Of a stretch of DNA of 64,000 bases, positions 16,552 through 28,048 are shown in pieces. The first letter of the stretch is position 1. Each line of letters begins with the position of its first letter. The notes below the pieces were generated by a model. It searched no databases. It was not told the origin of the DNA and was given only the letters and a program-made list of their open reading frames with translations. The stretch lies in the NCBI GenBank assembly GCA_020310875.1, contig CM035414.1, positions 193,223,803 through 193,287,802 on the forward strand, given 5' to 3'. The position numbers and the translations under genes were made by a program. The stretch comes from Ceratopteris richardii. Lineage: Eukaryota; Streptophyta; Polypodiopsida; Polypodiales; Pteridaceae.

Positions 16552-16556
16552 GATTG
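16552..16556. repeat. Target-site duplication of element A, right (GATTG)
   Basis: Exact match to 147-151. Confidence 0.95.
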
Positions 16557-16799
16557 TCTTCTCTGCAGATTTCTACATTTAGTACACTCTCTAAAGTATG
16601 TCTAATCTTCTTCTTCTTCTTCGTTTTCTTCAAAAGGTTCTCTAGGGAGTTTTACATAGCTCCAAAATTGATTCAAGCTTGCCTCATCCCATAGAAACAC
16701 TATCGCAATGACTATGTGAGCACTTTCATCACTTTCTTCCAAGTTTTATCCAGGTTTTTCTTCATCAATGTAAGCATTACAAAGTCTCCTACAAGTGTA
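16557..16799. other. Unassigned flank with CTT-rich stretch
   Basis: About 240 bp holding a short CTT trinucleotide run near 16607-16624. No gene or repeat boundary is recognised. Confidence 0.4.
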
Positions 16800-18621
16800 A
16801 GGGATAGCATACAACCTCTTTGATGGGTTATGCGGCTATAATCAGGTAGTCATCACAGCTAAGGATCAACATAAAACCACCTTTGCAATGAAATGGGGTA
16901 TCTATGCCTTTTGTGTAATTCCATTTGGCCTTAGAAACGCCCCAATTACATTAGAAAGGCTCATGTGCCATGTCTTACAAAGACATTTTTTGCAAAAAAT
17001 TGGAAATATATTTGGACAATTTACATGTGTATTCCCACAAATGAAGTGATCATGTACCACACCTATGAAACATCTTTGAAGTATCTCTTATACAAAGTTT
17101 ATTGGAACCCAAAAAATGCATATTCATGGCCTCTAAAGGTAAGATCATTGGGCACATATTCTCAAAGAATGACATATCCATAGAGGAGGACAAGATCAAG
17201 GCAATTTCATAATGCCAAGGCCATGAAGTTCTAACGAAGTACAAGCTTCAATGGGGCATTTTTGTAATGACATGAGGTTCATAGAGATGACCTTAATTTC
17301 GCACTTGGATCCATCGTGGCCCAATCAATTGATGAACTAAACTTCTACTTTCCCAATACCTATACAAGTCAATAGATTATCCTTGTTGAACATTATTAGA
17401 CGACCACTAAGTGTGAAGGCTTAGGCATGGTTGATGTTGTAAAAAAGTTCCAATGTTACCTCTTAGCCCACAATTTCAAGATTTTCATTGATCACCAAGT
17501 CTTTGTCTACATTCTCAATAAGCCTTCCTTGTTCTACTAGGAAGTTAATGCAATGGTTCTTGCTCCTTATGGAATATGACTTCGAAGGGGGAGTACACAC
17601 ATATGCATCGATCACTCAGCTATGATTCCTAGTGGTGGCCCTATTGAGGCGATCAATGATGATTTACCTGATACATACATGTTTGAACAACATATCCGTT
17701 TTCTTTTCTTTTGGATCGGTTCACCTTAGAGTGCAATTCATGAAAGAAGAAGCTCTTAACGCAAAGAACTTGCACATCCGCATAGGATGGCTATACCATT
17801 AAAACTCCCAAGGCGTTCACTTGTTGTGTACAAAAAGAAGATAATATAGTGTTAGTACCTGAAGCTTATGTTGATGAATTTGGCAAGCACGTACCAAAAT
17901 CATGAAATTTGTAGAATATGCAAGGAAATGGTATTTATTGGCACCATATGGAATGCATAGTACATGGCTACATCAATACGCATACCACATAGAATTTATT
18001 GTCAATTTGTAGAACATAGATCGAATTGTATTGTCAATCCATTCCCACAATTGAGCATGCTGCAATTTACTATGTGCATGCCTATCATGGAGCAAGCACA
18101 TAGTAGATTATAGAATTACCCAACCGATGTGAACTCACTCATAAAAAGAGCTTTACAGGTTGAGAGTTCCAAGTAAGGATAATATGCTTTATAAATGAGG
18201 CAATGATAATTTCCTCTCACTCTCCATACATGCAGACAATTACTTACCTCAATTAGAAGCCACACACTCCAATGGTGTGGGAGCTTACTTCTCACGAGAC
18301 ATACATATCCAAATGATTCTATTTTTTTTAATGTATAGGGGCTCACCCTCCGAATGGATGTGCAAACATTCTTTTGAAGGTGCGAAACATATGAAGAGAG
18401 GGTTATCCATTCAATATACATAAAATGTTGCTCACACAAATGATGATAGGATGCACTTCTTCTAAGTGAGGAATAGACCTCATCTTACCCATCATCACCC
18501 TGCCAAAGGACGCTATGATGAATACGTTATCTCACAAAGTGGGTTGAGGCTCATGCCACCACTAAGAATGATGCTCAAAAAATTACAAAATTTCTATTTG
18601 AGAAAGTCTTTATCAAGTTTG
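16800..18621 (+). pseudogene. Relic J: decayed gypsy pol (RT, RNase H, integrase fragments)
   Basis: Conceptual translation with many stops and frameshifts still shows family motifs. Reverse transcriptase is seen near 16830-16970 (CGYNQVVI, DQHKTTFAMKWGIYAF, PFGLRNAP). RT-connection motifs lie near 17100-17190 (KIIGHIFSKNDIS). RNase H is near 17410-17530 (EGLGM, FIDHQ), with DDLPDTYMF near 17650-17690. An integrase piece lies near 18535-18610 (ATTKNDAQ, KFLFEKVF). The order matches pol of elements A to C, so J is an old, deletion-ridden relative. Both ends are lost; the right end meets the I repeat at 18622. Confidence 0.8.
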
Positions 18622-18928
18622 TGCTGAAAGTCTCAACCTCCACCCTTTTTTCCAAGTCTACATTCATTCTCATGCAACTAAATTTATCCCACAAGCAAGG
18701 AGATTTTCCCTCAACTCTATATAGGGAAGGCCTCACTTCACTCCCACAAACTCATTGAATCTAGCCGATTGTCAAGAGAGTGCTCCTTTCCACATGGAGT
18801 CTCCATGCTCATAGAGAATGTAAGTCAATTCTATTCTATTAAATTCAACATGTTCTTTTATCTTTTGTTTCTTCCTCCATAGATTTTCTTTGTGGTTGAC
18901 AGTAGAGTAGGAGTAATTCATTTCATCA
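18622..18928 (+). repeat. Repeat I, left copy (possible LTR of a small element)
   Basis: The first 140 bp or so align with 26003-26145 (shared CTACATTCATTCTCATGCAA and GGAGATTTTCCCTCAACT). The left copy starts TG and is followed at 18929 by a primer-site-like sequence; the right copy is preceded by a purine tract. Homology beyond the first 140 bp is not clear by eye, so calling it an LTR is tentative. Confidence 0.5.
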
Positions 18929-18940
18929 TGGTACCAAAGC
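18929..18940 (+). other. Possible tRNA-Met primer-binding site (repeat I)
   Basis: TGGTACCAAAGC resembles the common plant site TGGTATCAGAGC with two mismatches. The core TCATGGTACCAAA recurs near 26393-26405, which weakens the case. Confidence 0.3.
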
Positions 18941-19241
18941 TAAGGAATTGAATCTCAAATATAATGGCCTATGCTCTCTCTACAAAAATGGTAGTATATG
19001 CTACACCAACGCCAAGGAAAAGAAGAACAAGGCATCATAATAACAAGAAGAACGAAGACTCTACAAAGAGAATTGAAGGGAGTGTACGCCCAACAAATAA
19101 GATCCAAACAATGGATACAAAGAAAGATACACCACCAAAAGATCAAAAGGGTCAATAATAGCACTACCCAACCAATTTGGCAAATCCTATATGTCTAGGG
19201 ATCCCATAAGTCCCTAGATCCGAGGGATGCCATATGTCCCA
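18941..19241. other. Short non-coding interior of repeat I, left of element H
   Basis: No gene is recognised; short frames of 64-66 codons have no recognisable motif. The end holds CCATATGTCC-like motifs that continue on the other side of element H, showing that H split one sequence. Confidence 0.4.
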
Positions 19242-19981
19242 TTTTGGGTTGTAGGGTATGCACACATCCTCAATTGTGCATGGGAACCCTCCATAGACCA
19301 TGAGAATAACCGTCCTTGTATATACTTGAGTGTCACATGTGAACACTCTTTTAGGGCACTTTTTGATATTTCTTTATGCCTTAGTATAGAAGACTCTTCA
19401 TATTTCACCCTTTTTGCCTTTCTAAGGAATTCCCACGTAAAAAATCCCATAGACATGTCTTTTTTTGGGATTTGTTTGTTACACATTTGATCTTGGAATA
19501 TCCTAGAAGATATGTTGGTTAGAGAGAGATTCACTTTTTGACTTTTCAAAGGAGCACATGGGGAATAGAGCTTAGCCTATACATAGAACCTCATTTTTGT
19601 AAAGAGAGGGGGCTTTTGGTCGATGTGCTCTCATGTAATATCTCTTATCAATGGAAGAAGGCTCTCATTTACTCCAAGACTAGTTACATTTACATATATT
19701 TGTGTCTTTGTGAGTGTGTGAGAGTGGTGTGTGTGCCTATGCATGTCTCTCCTTTATGTGCATAGAGTAGTTGCATTTGCTTGTATTTTCCTCATGGACT
19801 AGGATTCTTGACTCCCTATTCTCCTTGTTTTCAAATATGTGGCATAGCATGGGGCTGATGCTAATGGCTTGAACATGTGGGAGGTAGGGGTGGATGAGAG
19901 GAGAGTCACTCTTGAGCTTTCCTTCTTGCTTCCATGCAACGTGGTGAGGGTTTTTGGTCTTTCCTTGCTACAACCTCAACA
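19242..19981 (+). repeat. 5' LTR of element H
   Basis: Aligns along its length with 25069-25799 and ends CAACCTCAACA. Its first bases are TTTTGGG, then TTGTAGGG, then TATGC, where the 3' LTR has TGTTGGGTATGC. This suggests a TG-to-TT change plus an 8-bp insertion at the very end of this LTR. Confidence 0.85.
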
Positions 19982-19986
19982 CTTTT

Positions 19987-20004
19987 TGGTGCCGTTGGCG
20001 GGGA
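19987..20004 (+). other. Primer-binding site, tRNA-Asp-like (element H)
   Basis: TGGTGCCGTTGGCGGGGA differs from the exact tRNA-Asp complement at two bases and lies 5 bp past the LTR. Element G shares one of the two changes. Confidence 0.7.
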
Positions 20005-23000
20005 TGGTCGGCCTTTCATCACTTGGAGAGCTCAAGAACATGTGGTAAAGTATTGTGTTGCAATCTTTTTTGCTCAATTACATAGGATTTGAGTTTTTGC
20101 ATGGCACTTTCCCCCTTCCATTGGGCCATTTGCTCCCATTTTCTTGTTTTGAGTAGTGTAGTTTCAATTTATCTTGGTTGTTTCACAAAAACACCCCCTT
20201 ACCCCCTTCTCTCTCTCACTTCTACACATATACACATTCCCACCCACTCAATGTGGCATCACTATCCACCTCTGTCACCTCTGTCTTAGTGTATGCCTTG
20301 GAATGGGGGAGGGGTGGTACCCTCTGTGCTCCCTTCTCTCTCTTCAATTTCTTGAAAACCACCACAAAAAGAAAAGAGTGAAGTTCTCTGTAGACCATCG
20401 AAATGTATGTGATGTTTTCCACATTTTGGATATACTCCACGAATGAAAAAAAAGGGGGGGTATTCAAATTCTGCTCTTAAAGGCTCTCCCCCCCTTTTTT
20501 ATTCTTTCACACTCGAAGTTGTTGGCTTGAAGCGTGTCTTCAGTGAATTCTGTTTGGAGTTGAGGGGGGAGTTAATTCTCCCACTCTCTTCTCTAGGTTA
20601 GTGCGTACACCTCCGCATCAGGGGAAGGTTTTAATGTCTGTCTTGTCTTGAGTCTGGGCTTCTTGAGGGGAGGAGTTTCCTCTCCCTCCCTCTTTGTTTC
20701 TCTCCGAACCTGGGATTGATCTCTCTGCGAGTTTCCCCACCTCATCATAGCCGCCAAGGCTGGAAGAACTCCATCGTTGGAGGGGTTCGAGCTATTGGGC
20801 TCCCTCTCCCTTCCTTCTTGTAGGTATTCAAGCAATACAAGCTGGCAGCTACCCCCCTTTGCGGATTACCCTTGCTATAACTCTGTGATTAATGGGCCGA
20901 AACCTTCAGACATTTCTCATTTGTGGGCAGTTGCCTCATGCTAAGGATATTGACACATCTGGCCACATGTGCAGTCTCCTCTCATCCTGTGTATGCTCAT
21001 ATGTGGAGTTTATGAATTGATAGCTTCCTCGAGCTTCTTAAATCCCCGATTGCATAGTATGCCTCCTGCGCTTGTCATTCGCTTCCATGTTTGGTTGAAG
21101 TACTCAAAGTGGAGCACGCCATCCGGTTCCCTTCCATGATAGGCCTTAGGTTCGAAATCTTGGTGCTTCTTCTTTATCTGTTTCCATCTCCTGGCAACAT
21201 TGGGGTTTCCTCGCCCCTCCCTCTTTCCCTTCTTTTGTGATTAGGGTGTGTTCCATTTGTATGCGTCCCCCATACAATTGTAAGTATCAGCAAAGCTTCT
21301 GCATACTCTGAGGAAGAGCCTTCACACTTACATTTTGTTAGGCTTTTTTCCTCCCTGACATTTCCTGGTGGGTGTAGAACCCTCTGATCAATCTCTTCTT
21401 GGGGTAAAAGATTCACTTATGCAGTGATCCCATTGTGGGCAAGGGCAACGCAATCACCTGACATTTCGTTGTTTTTCTATCGAGGACCACTATGGCTCCC
21501 CATGCTCTTCTACACCTTGGGAGAAGTTTTGTGCATGTTTGAATCCATTGACAGACCTGCTCCATGTGTACTCAGGATGGTGCTCATCTAAACGCAACCT
21601 TTGGTTTCTTTTATATTGCTCGGACCAAGCCTTGTAGGCTTCCATGATTGGGTCACCTATACCCTGGGCGTGAATCTACTGATATCGATGATTGTGTGCA
21701 TGATCCTAAAGATGTTTTTGCCCTCACATTCAGAGGGAATTGTGAAAACAACTGTTCTCTATCGGATGTTTGGTACCGGCTCTAATGTTCCTGGAGTTGT
21801 GTAGGGACTACTGCATTTCTCTTTACAGGTACTCCAACACCCGGTGGAAAAGAGATGAATAAAGGTGGAGCCACGCTTCACAACTGCTCCAGAATTGTGG
21901 AAGATAGTGGCTGAGGATATGAAGCTAACATGGACCTATTATACGACATCCTGTAATGTTTGCATGAGGCAAATTTTGGGGATTTTTTTTGGTTAGATAT
22001 TTTACTGAAAGAATCATGGGTCCTGTTGTGATAGTAGTAAAATTGTTCCTTAGTATAAGAATGACTAAATCTAGGATTTTCCTGTTGATTTTGTCTCTGC
22101 CAAAAGTTCATGATCTAGTGATGTGGGTGTGGAGGTTTTTGTAACTTCATATTTCATGGCTATTTTGTATGAAGGGGAATATGGGGGTAGCTTGCCTCTT
22201 CTCTTCCTTTTAAGAAACACGACTATGCTGGATTGAAGCAACACATGCTCTCCTTTGCTTCATTGTGATTTTACTTTTTTCAATTATGTATGCTTATTTT
22301 CTTGAGGAGCCAATGCATTCTTGATCTATGCATTAGTATAATTGTTCTATTTAAGGATAGTGTTGACCTGGGATTAGGCTGACTTCTCCTACCAACGTTC
22401 GGGAGGCTAAGATACGAGTTTTGTTTTGAAGGATATCATGTTATGAATGCACATGACTTTACAAGGATGTTATTCTTGCAAGGCTCGCTGTTTCACATTC
22501 AATAGAAGAAGAACAACTATGGAGTATGTTTTATATATTGTAGGGCCTTCCTCAATGTTCTGAGTATTGATGTCTTACGCATGAATACAATTTCTTGCTA
22601 TTCTGTTTTTCATATGATGTATAGGACATACTAAAATGGTGTTTGGTTGGGAAATTTCTCACAGGGTTGAGAGGTTGAGATGCAGTAATATTGTTTTTTT
22701 TTTGTGATTGCCATATGGGGATGATATGCAAAATTTCATCTAGAATACCGACACGAACTCTAAACTATTTGCATCTCATGAAATGCCTGGGGGGTGATAA
22801 ATGTTATCTGTTTTCCTTTCAGCTAATCCTACATTGTGCTTGGGTACTTCATCTTAAGAGACTACAATGATCTCGCTATGGTAATCAATTCTATGACATT
22901 TTAATTTGATTGTGATTTTTTTGGTGAATGTGCTATGGAATGATGTCAATCTTCTCTTTGTATTGTTCATGATGCCCCTGAACTCATCATTCATAGATGA

Positions 23001-25056
23001 GGATGTCTAAGATGGTTGCTAAACTTTTACAAACACTTTGTTGGTAATAAGATGCTTGCTATAATTGCGAGAGGAAAACTCAAGGACATTTGTAGAAAGC
23101 ACTAATTAAAACTCTCCCACCTCATGATTCAGTGCATTTTAAGAACCTAGATGAAGAAACATGCATCTGAATAATCATGGTACTAGAAATCTTGAGGATC
23201 AAAGTTCCTGATGGGTTTGATGGCTCCTTGTCTATCGGGTTTTTTCTGCTAGTCACTATGTAGGAAGCTACTACTATTGGAAGTTAATAACTTGCTTGTG
23301 TCTTCAGAGGTTCTTATGTATGTTTAGTAGAAAGGAAGATAATGGCATTATATAGGGATTTTGTCATGACCCATCACAACCAGAATGGACAGATACTCTG
23401 TTTGAGGAGAATGTTGAAACTGGCTGCCACACCTCACTACATGGCTGGTGAAGCTGACACCATATCTCATAATACTACTAACATCTATTCAGATGTGTTC
23501 TGCTCAGAAAAAGTTTTCAGGCACACTTCTTTGGTGCCTCATTTAGATTTTCCTCGCATTATAAGTGAATGATTGACATGTGTTGATGCTTCCTTCTATG
23601 ACATACTTAGATAGCCCTCCTTGTGTGCCTCAGGAAAATTCTGTATTGGTGATGTCTAATATTGATGTTTTTTGGCCATTAGAGATGCCTAGGAGAATTG
23701 GGGGTAAAAGGGTGCCCTACTCCTTGCCCTTCTAGGCTTTGAGGGGGGTGGCAACCAAAACTACACCTAGCAGAAACTCTACTTTTTGGATAACTATTTG
23801 CATTACAAGAATGCTTGGACTGTTTATGCTCTCTATGTTAAAATGTTTTATTGCCTGTTCAATATTACAAGCAAAGCATCTGAAGATTTTCTTGAAGCTA
23901 TCTTGCCCTAGTAAAAGTTGCTAGCTATAAGGAGACACTGTGTGGATTCATACCTGTTCTTTAATTCACAAAGTTCTGAGTAATTGTTTTTTGCTAGGGA
24001 AGTAACTCCCTTGTTTTACAATACTCATTTAAGGCATGGTTCTCATAATGCATTGCAGGCTTACTCACACATAACTCCACCCTTGCTCCTTCTTGACTCC
24101 TATAGAGCTGCTATAATGTGCTTTCATTTGATCTTGCTGCTAGAGTGTCTTTTGATGAGTGTGATTGAAGTCACTTACATGTTTTTTTTGTGAAAGAGAT
24201 GCACTAATATCAACTTGGGTGAGTGTCCCATTTGGGCACGATAATTCAAAATTTGTACCACCACTCTGAGTATTTCCAAACTCTAGTATACACTTGCTTT
24301 TGTACTGGCCAAACCCATGTATTGTTGAAAATTAAGCCTATGTTTCATTGCAATACCCTTTTGTTGTATGCATCATTATCTAATTATTTTTTGAACACAT
24401 GATACTCATGATATTTGGCAAACAGGTTGAGATTAGCATAGTATAAATGAATCTAGGAACATTGATTAATCATGAAACCACTTTCATCTCATGCTTTACA
24501 TTGCAATGTGTCTCACACTCACTTGGGGATAACTTATTTAGGAATGAAAATATGATTGTCGCATCATAAAGATATAAGGCACATATGGGTTCTTGGGGGG
24601 TTCCTTGCTCTTTGGCTGTAATTCTTGAGTTGCAGGAACAACAAGATTTTTAGGAGGACTTCTCTCTAGAAGAAAGTCGTGCAGAAGAGGATGCCCCTGA
24701 AGTGGAAACTAAATTTGGAGCGAATTTTTATTTCAATATTAGATGTAGTCTACTTGCTTTTTGTATGTCATTTCAGGTTTGGGAGCTTCTTGAGAAGGCA
24801 TTTCCAGTCTTACAAAGGACTACACAATGGGATGCATGCTGGGATGACTACCCCCCAAGGGGATTGTGTCGCCCAGCCTTGAAGATTGAAGATTTGTAGA
24901 TTGAAGTAAAGACTAAAGACTTGCAGCCTGAAGCTTTCCAGACTGAAGAATTGCAGATTTGAAGATCTAAAGAGTTTCCAGACTTGACTCCAACTTGGAA
25001 CAATTCAGTTATGTATGATTCTCTTCTCTTAGCTTTGTCGAGGACGACAAATTCTA
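20005..25056 (+). other. Non-coding interior of element H
   Basis: About 5 kb with no frame resembling gag, pol or any family known to me. It includes pyrimidine-rich stretches near 20200-20350 and 20680-20830. The last 60 bp contain GTCGAGGACGACAAATTCTAG before the purine tract, an arrangement also common at the 3' end of plant gypsy elements. I see no captured gene. Confidence 0.6.
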
Positions 25057-25068
25057 GGGGGAGGAGAG
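25057..25068 (+). other. Polypurine tract (element H)
   Basis: GGGGGAGGAGAG abuts TGTTGGG, the start of the right LTR. Confidence 0.8.
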
Positions 25069-25799
25069 TGTTGGGTATGCACACATCCTCAATTGTGCAT
25101 GGGAACCCTCCCTAGACCATGAGAATAACCCTCCTTGTATATACTTGAGTGTCACATGTGAACACTCTCTTAGGGCACTTTTTAATATGTCTTTATGCGT
25201 TAGTATAGAAGACTCTTCATATTTCACCCTTGTTGCCCTTCTAAGGAATTCCCACATAGAAAATCCCACTCATGTCTTTTTTGCGGATTTGTTTTCTACA
25301 CATTTGATCTTGGAATATCTTAGAAGATATGTTAGTTAGAGAGAGATTCACTTTTTGACTTTTCAAAGGAGCACATGGGGAATAGAGCTTAGCCTATATA
25401 TAGAAGCTCATTTTTGTAAAGAGAGGAGCTTTTGGTCGATGTGCTCTCATGTAATATCTCTTATCAATGGAAGAAGGCTCTCATTTACTCCAAGACTAGT
25501 TACATTTACATGTATTTGTGTCTTGGTGAGTGTGTGAGAGTGGCGTGTGTGTGCCTATGCATGTCTCTCCTTTGTGTGAGTAGAGTAGTTGCATTTGCTT
25601 GTATTTTCCTCATGGACTAGGATCCTTGACTCCCTATTCTCCTTGTTTTCAAGCATGTGGCATAGCATGGGGCTAATGCTAATGGCTTGAACATGTGGGA
25701 GGTAGTGGCGGATGAGAGGAGAGTCACTCTTGAGCTTTCCTTCTTGCTTCCATGCAAGGTGGTGAGGGTTTTTTGTCTTTCCTTGCTACAACCTCAACA
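25069..25799 (+). repeat. 3' LTR of element H
   Basis: Starts TGTTGGGTATGC and ends CAACCTCAACA. It is followed by TCCCA, matching 19237-19241. Confidence 0.88.
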
Positions 25800-26002
25800 T
25801 CCCACCACCATGGATCCCATATGTTCATGGAACAAAAACCCACATGAATGCCAGATGTCCATGAAAACTAAATGATGCCATATGTCCAAGTTATGTTTAA
25901 GGATTCCATATCTCAAGAGATTGTACAACCCAATGAACTATCTAATGCCATATGTCAGTAGTTCCCCACATTAGAAAATAAAGGGTCACCACATGGAGGG
26001 GG
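25800..26002. other. Non-coding interior of repeat I, right of element H
   Basis: Contains several irregular copies of a CCATATGTCC-like motif (near 25816, 25856, 25876, 25951) and ends in the purine-rich GGAGGGGG at about 25995-26002. No gene is seen. Confidence 0.4.
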
Positions 26003-26145
26003 TGTTGAGAGTTCCATGCTTCACTCTTTTGTCCCATTCTACATTCATTCTCATGCAAGTTCATTTATCCCACATGCAAGGAGATTTTCCCTCAACTCCA
26101 TATAAGGAGGGTCTCACTTCACTGCCACATGCTCACACACTTCAC
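26003..26145 (+). repeat. Repeat I, right copy
   Basis: TGTTGAGAGTTCC onward aligns with 18622-18770; identity is strongest over CTACATTCATTCTCATGCAA. It follows a purine tract as a 3' LTR would. Where it ends on the right could not be settled. Confidence 0.5.
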
Positions 26146-27133
26146 CTCTGATGACATTCCAAAAGCATTGAAGAGCATCCAATAACCTATCCAAGAATAA
26201 ACCTTCCAATTGATGGGTTGAAATAGACATTTGCATGTATGATTTATTAAAGAATCTATACTACTTGACACACCTTGTACAAAGAGATGCTTCTTCATAT
26301 TCTTACAAACATTGCACTAGTTAAAGAAATGCCTCTCTTCCCTTTTGATAATGGAGTAGTCCAAAGTAAGAGAAAGTATAAACGATCCTATCATGGTACC
26401 AAAAGGCTTTGAAAAGGAGAATTTGTTAACACCAACTTCTTGTCCATTTTGTTAGCACACTTAAATTTGAATAACACACAAAGAGAACAAGGAAAAGTCG
26501 GTAGAAGTATTAGTATTTTGATAGTAATGTGAGGAACACACTTAGCCAAGTTGGGTAATAATTTCTTTTTCAAAAGGGTTTCTTTTGTATGTATGTATGT
26601 TAGACACTTACTAGTGTTGTGGAAGTAAGCTTCTATTTAAGAATATTCCTCACTTTTCAAACTCCAACAACTTGTATCAATGTACATTATTCCTTCTTGA
26701 TGTGCACCCAAAAAGGACACTCTACTATCTCAAATTCTACAAAAAAGTATGAGCAACATTAGGAAAACCAATACTATAGTATGATTTGAGGACATAGTTT
26801 CATGTAAAATTGTACGTGAGATTGTTTTGAAATCAGTTTGCATTATTGTGATTATTACCTAGTCATAATTTTCTCATTTGTGTAGATTTCTATCAAAATT
26901 TTCACTTGTTAGTACAGGTACCCCAAAGTTTCTTGTACATCTAGAAAAACTCCAAAATGTACTTTTGCTCGAATTTTATTGCAAATAGTCAGTTTCTTAC
27001 GTTCGTGAATAGTCGCGAGACATGGTGCATGATCATGATGTATAATATGTTGGTATATTCGAGTAGCAAAGTTAGTGAACAAATTGAGGATCGTCAAGGG
27101 AACTCTTTTCCTCCTTAGAGGTTTTCCCCCTAC

Positions 27134-27137
<4 letters not shown>
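26146..27137. other. Unassigned non-coding stretch
   Basis: About 1 kb of AT-rich sequence without recognisable frames or repeats, apart from a short TATG run near 26588-26600. It may include the rest of repeat I and of relic J, but by eye I cannot demonstrate this. Confidence 0.4.
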
Positions 27138-27221
<84 letters not shown>

Positions 27222-27264
27222 ATATATGTGTGTGTATGTGTATATGTGTGTATGTGTGCATGTA
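27138..27264. repeat. (TA)n with TATG/TG microsatellite
   Basis: About 75 bp of pure TA is followed by TATGTATG and TGTG tracts. The Tyr-Ile frame crossing it is an artefact. Confidence 0.95.
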
Positions 27265-27415
27265 AATCGAAAGGGATTCATTCTTATCTTTGCACATTCT
27301 ATACTAAGTATAACACTTTATTGTGTCCTAATCTTCTTCTTCTTCCTTGTGTTATTTGTGTGCATTATCAACCCCCAAGGTCCGAAAGTTGTTATTAGAT
27401 TATGATGCTGATTCC

Positions 27416-28048
27416 TGAAGCATGTCATTGGCACCTCTTTTAATGTCAATCCGGGAAGACATGAGGATGGTATGAAGACCTCGAGCAAGTGAAGGCACAA
27501 ATGTGTGCGTGAGAAGCACACCAACATGCACACACATACACACACACACACGTACACAAGGCAAGAACAAAGAGAGAGACAATGGAAATCTTTTAGGTTA
27601 CTCAAAGGTGCTCTTACAAGTTCAATTCTACAACAAGCTACCCCCAAAAATGAGCTCTCTAGCTCTATTTATAGTTTTTGACTAGTTTTTGGCCCTGTCC
27701 AGACCTAGTGTTCGGCATAGTTAATAATTAGGTTCTAGGGTTTATTTGAGGGCTCAAAACGAAGTCTAAAAATCATGAAAATTGGTACAATGATGCTTCT
27801 AATACTCCTCAAGCTCGAGGACTCCTCGGCTTGCACAAAATGGAGTTACAAAAAGGTGAAATGGTATTTACAATGATTTTTTGTGATGAGAATCACTGTT
27901 ATGAGGGTGTTGATTTGGAAAAATTTGAATGGCCTACTTGCCAGATCTTTGTGTTCTACTTTGTCTGCTTGTGCCTTCTCTCTGCTCTGGCTCCCTTCTT
28001 TGGCTTCCTTGTCTTGTGAGTCCTTGGGTGCTTTGACTGCTGCCAACA
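27416..28048 (-). repeat. 3' LTR of element E
   Basis: About 633 bp, minus orientation, starting TGTTGGCAGCAG at 28048. It carries the family TATA region, the GT/CA tract and the GAGGAGTCCTC motif. The 27416 end is approximate because the terminal 20 bp have drifted from the family consensus. Confidence 0.85.

Larger units (their letters stand above)
19242..25799 (+). mobile_element. Element H: non-coding LTR retrotransposon derivative (LARD-like), 6.6 kb
   Basis: Two direct repeats of about 735 bp (19242-19981 and 25069-25799) flank a 5.1-kb interior that lacks any recognisable gag or pol and has no frame above about 110 codons. TCCCA occurs on both sides (19237-19241 and 25800-25804) as a target duplication if the left LTR is taken to start TTTTGGG with an 8-bp insertion. 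A tRNA-Asp-like primer site follows the left LTR and a purine tract precedes the right one. The LTRs differ at several dozen positions, so H is clearly older than A or D. Such elements must borrow proteins; the Asp-type primer site points to the gypsy family nearby. Confidence 0.85.

Noticed and set aside
19538..19765. Short frames inside the LTRs of element H
   Set aside because: Not longer than expected by chance and not conserved in frame between its two LTRs.
16607..27345. Shared CTT-rich words near 16607 and 27330 as evidence that the two AT-rich flanks are duplicates
   Set aside because: Only simple-sequence similarity; unique flanks do not align.
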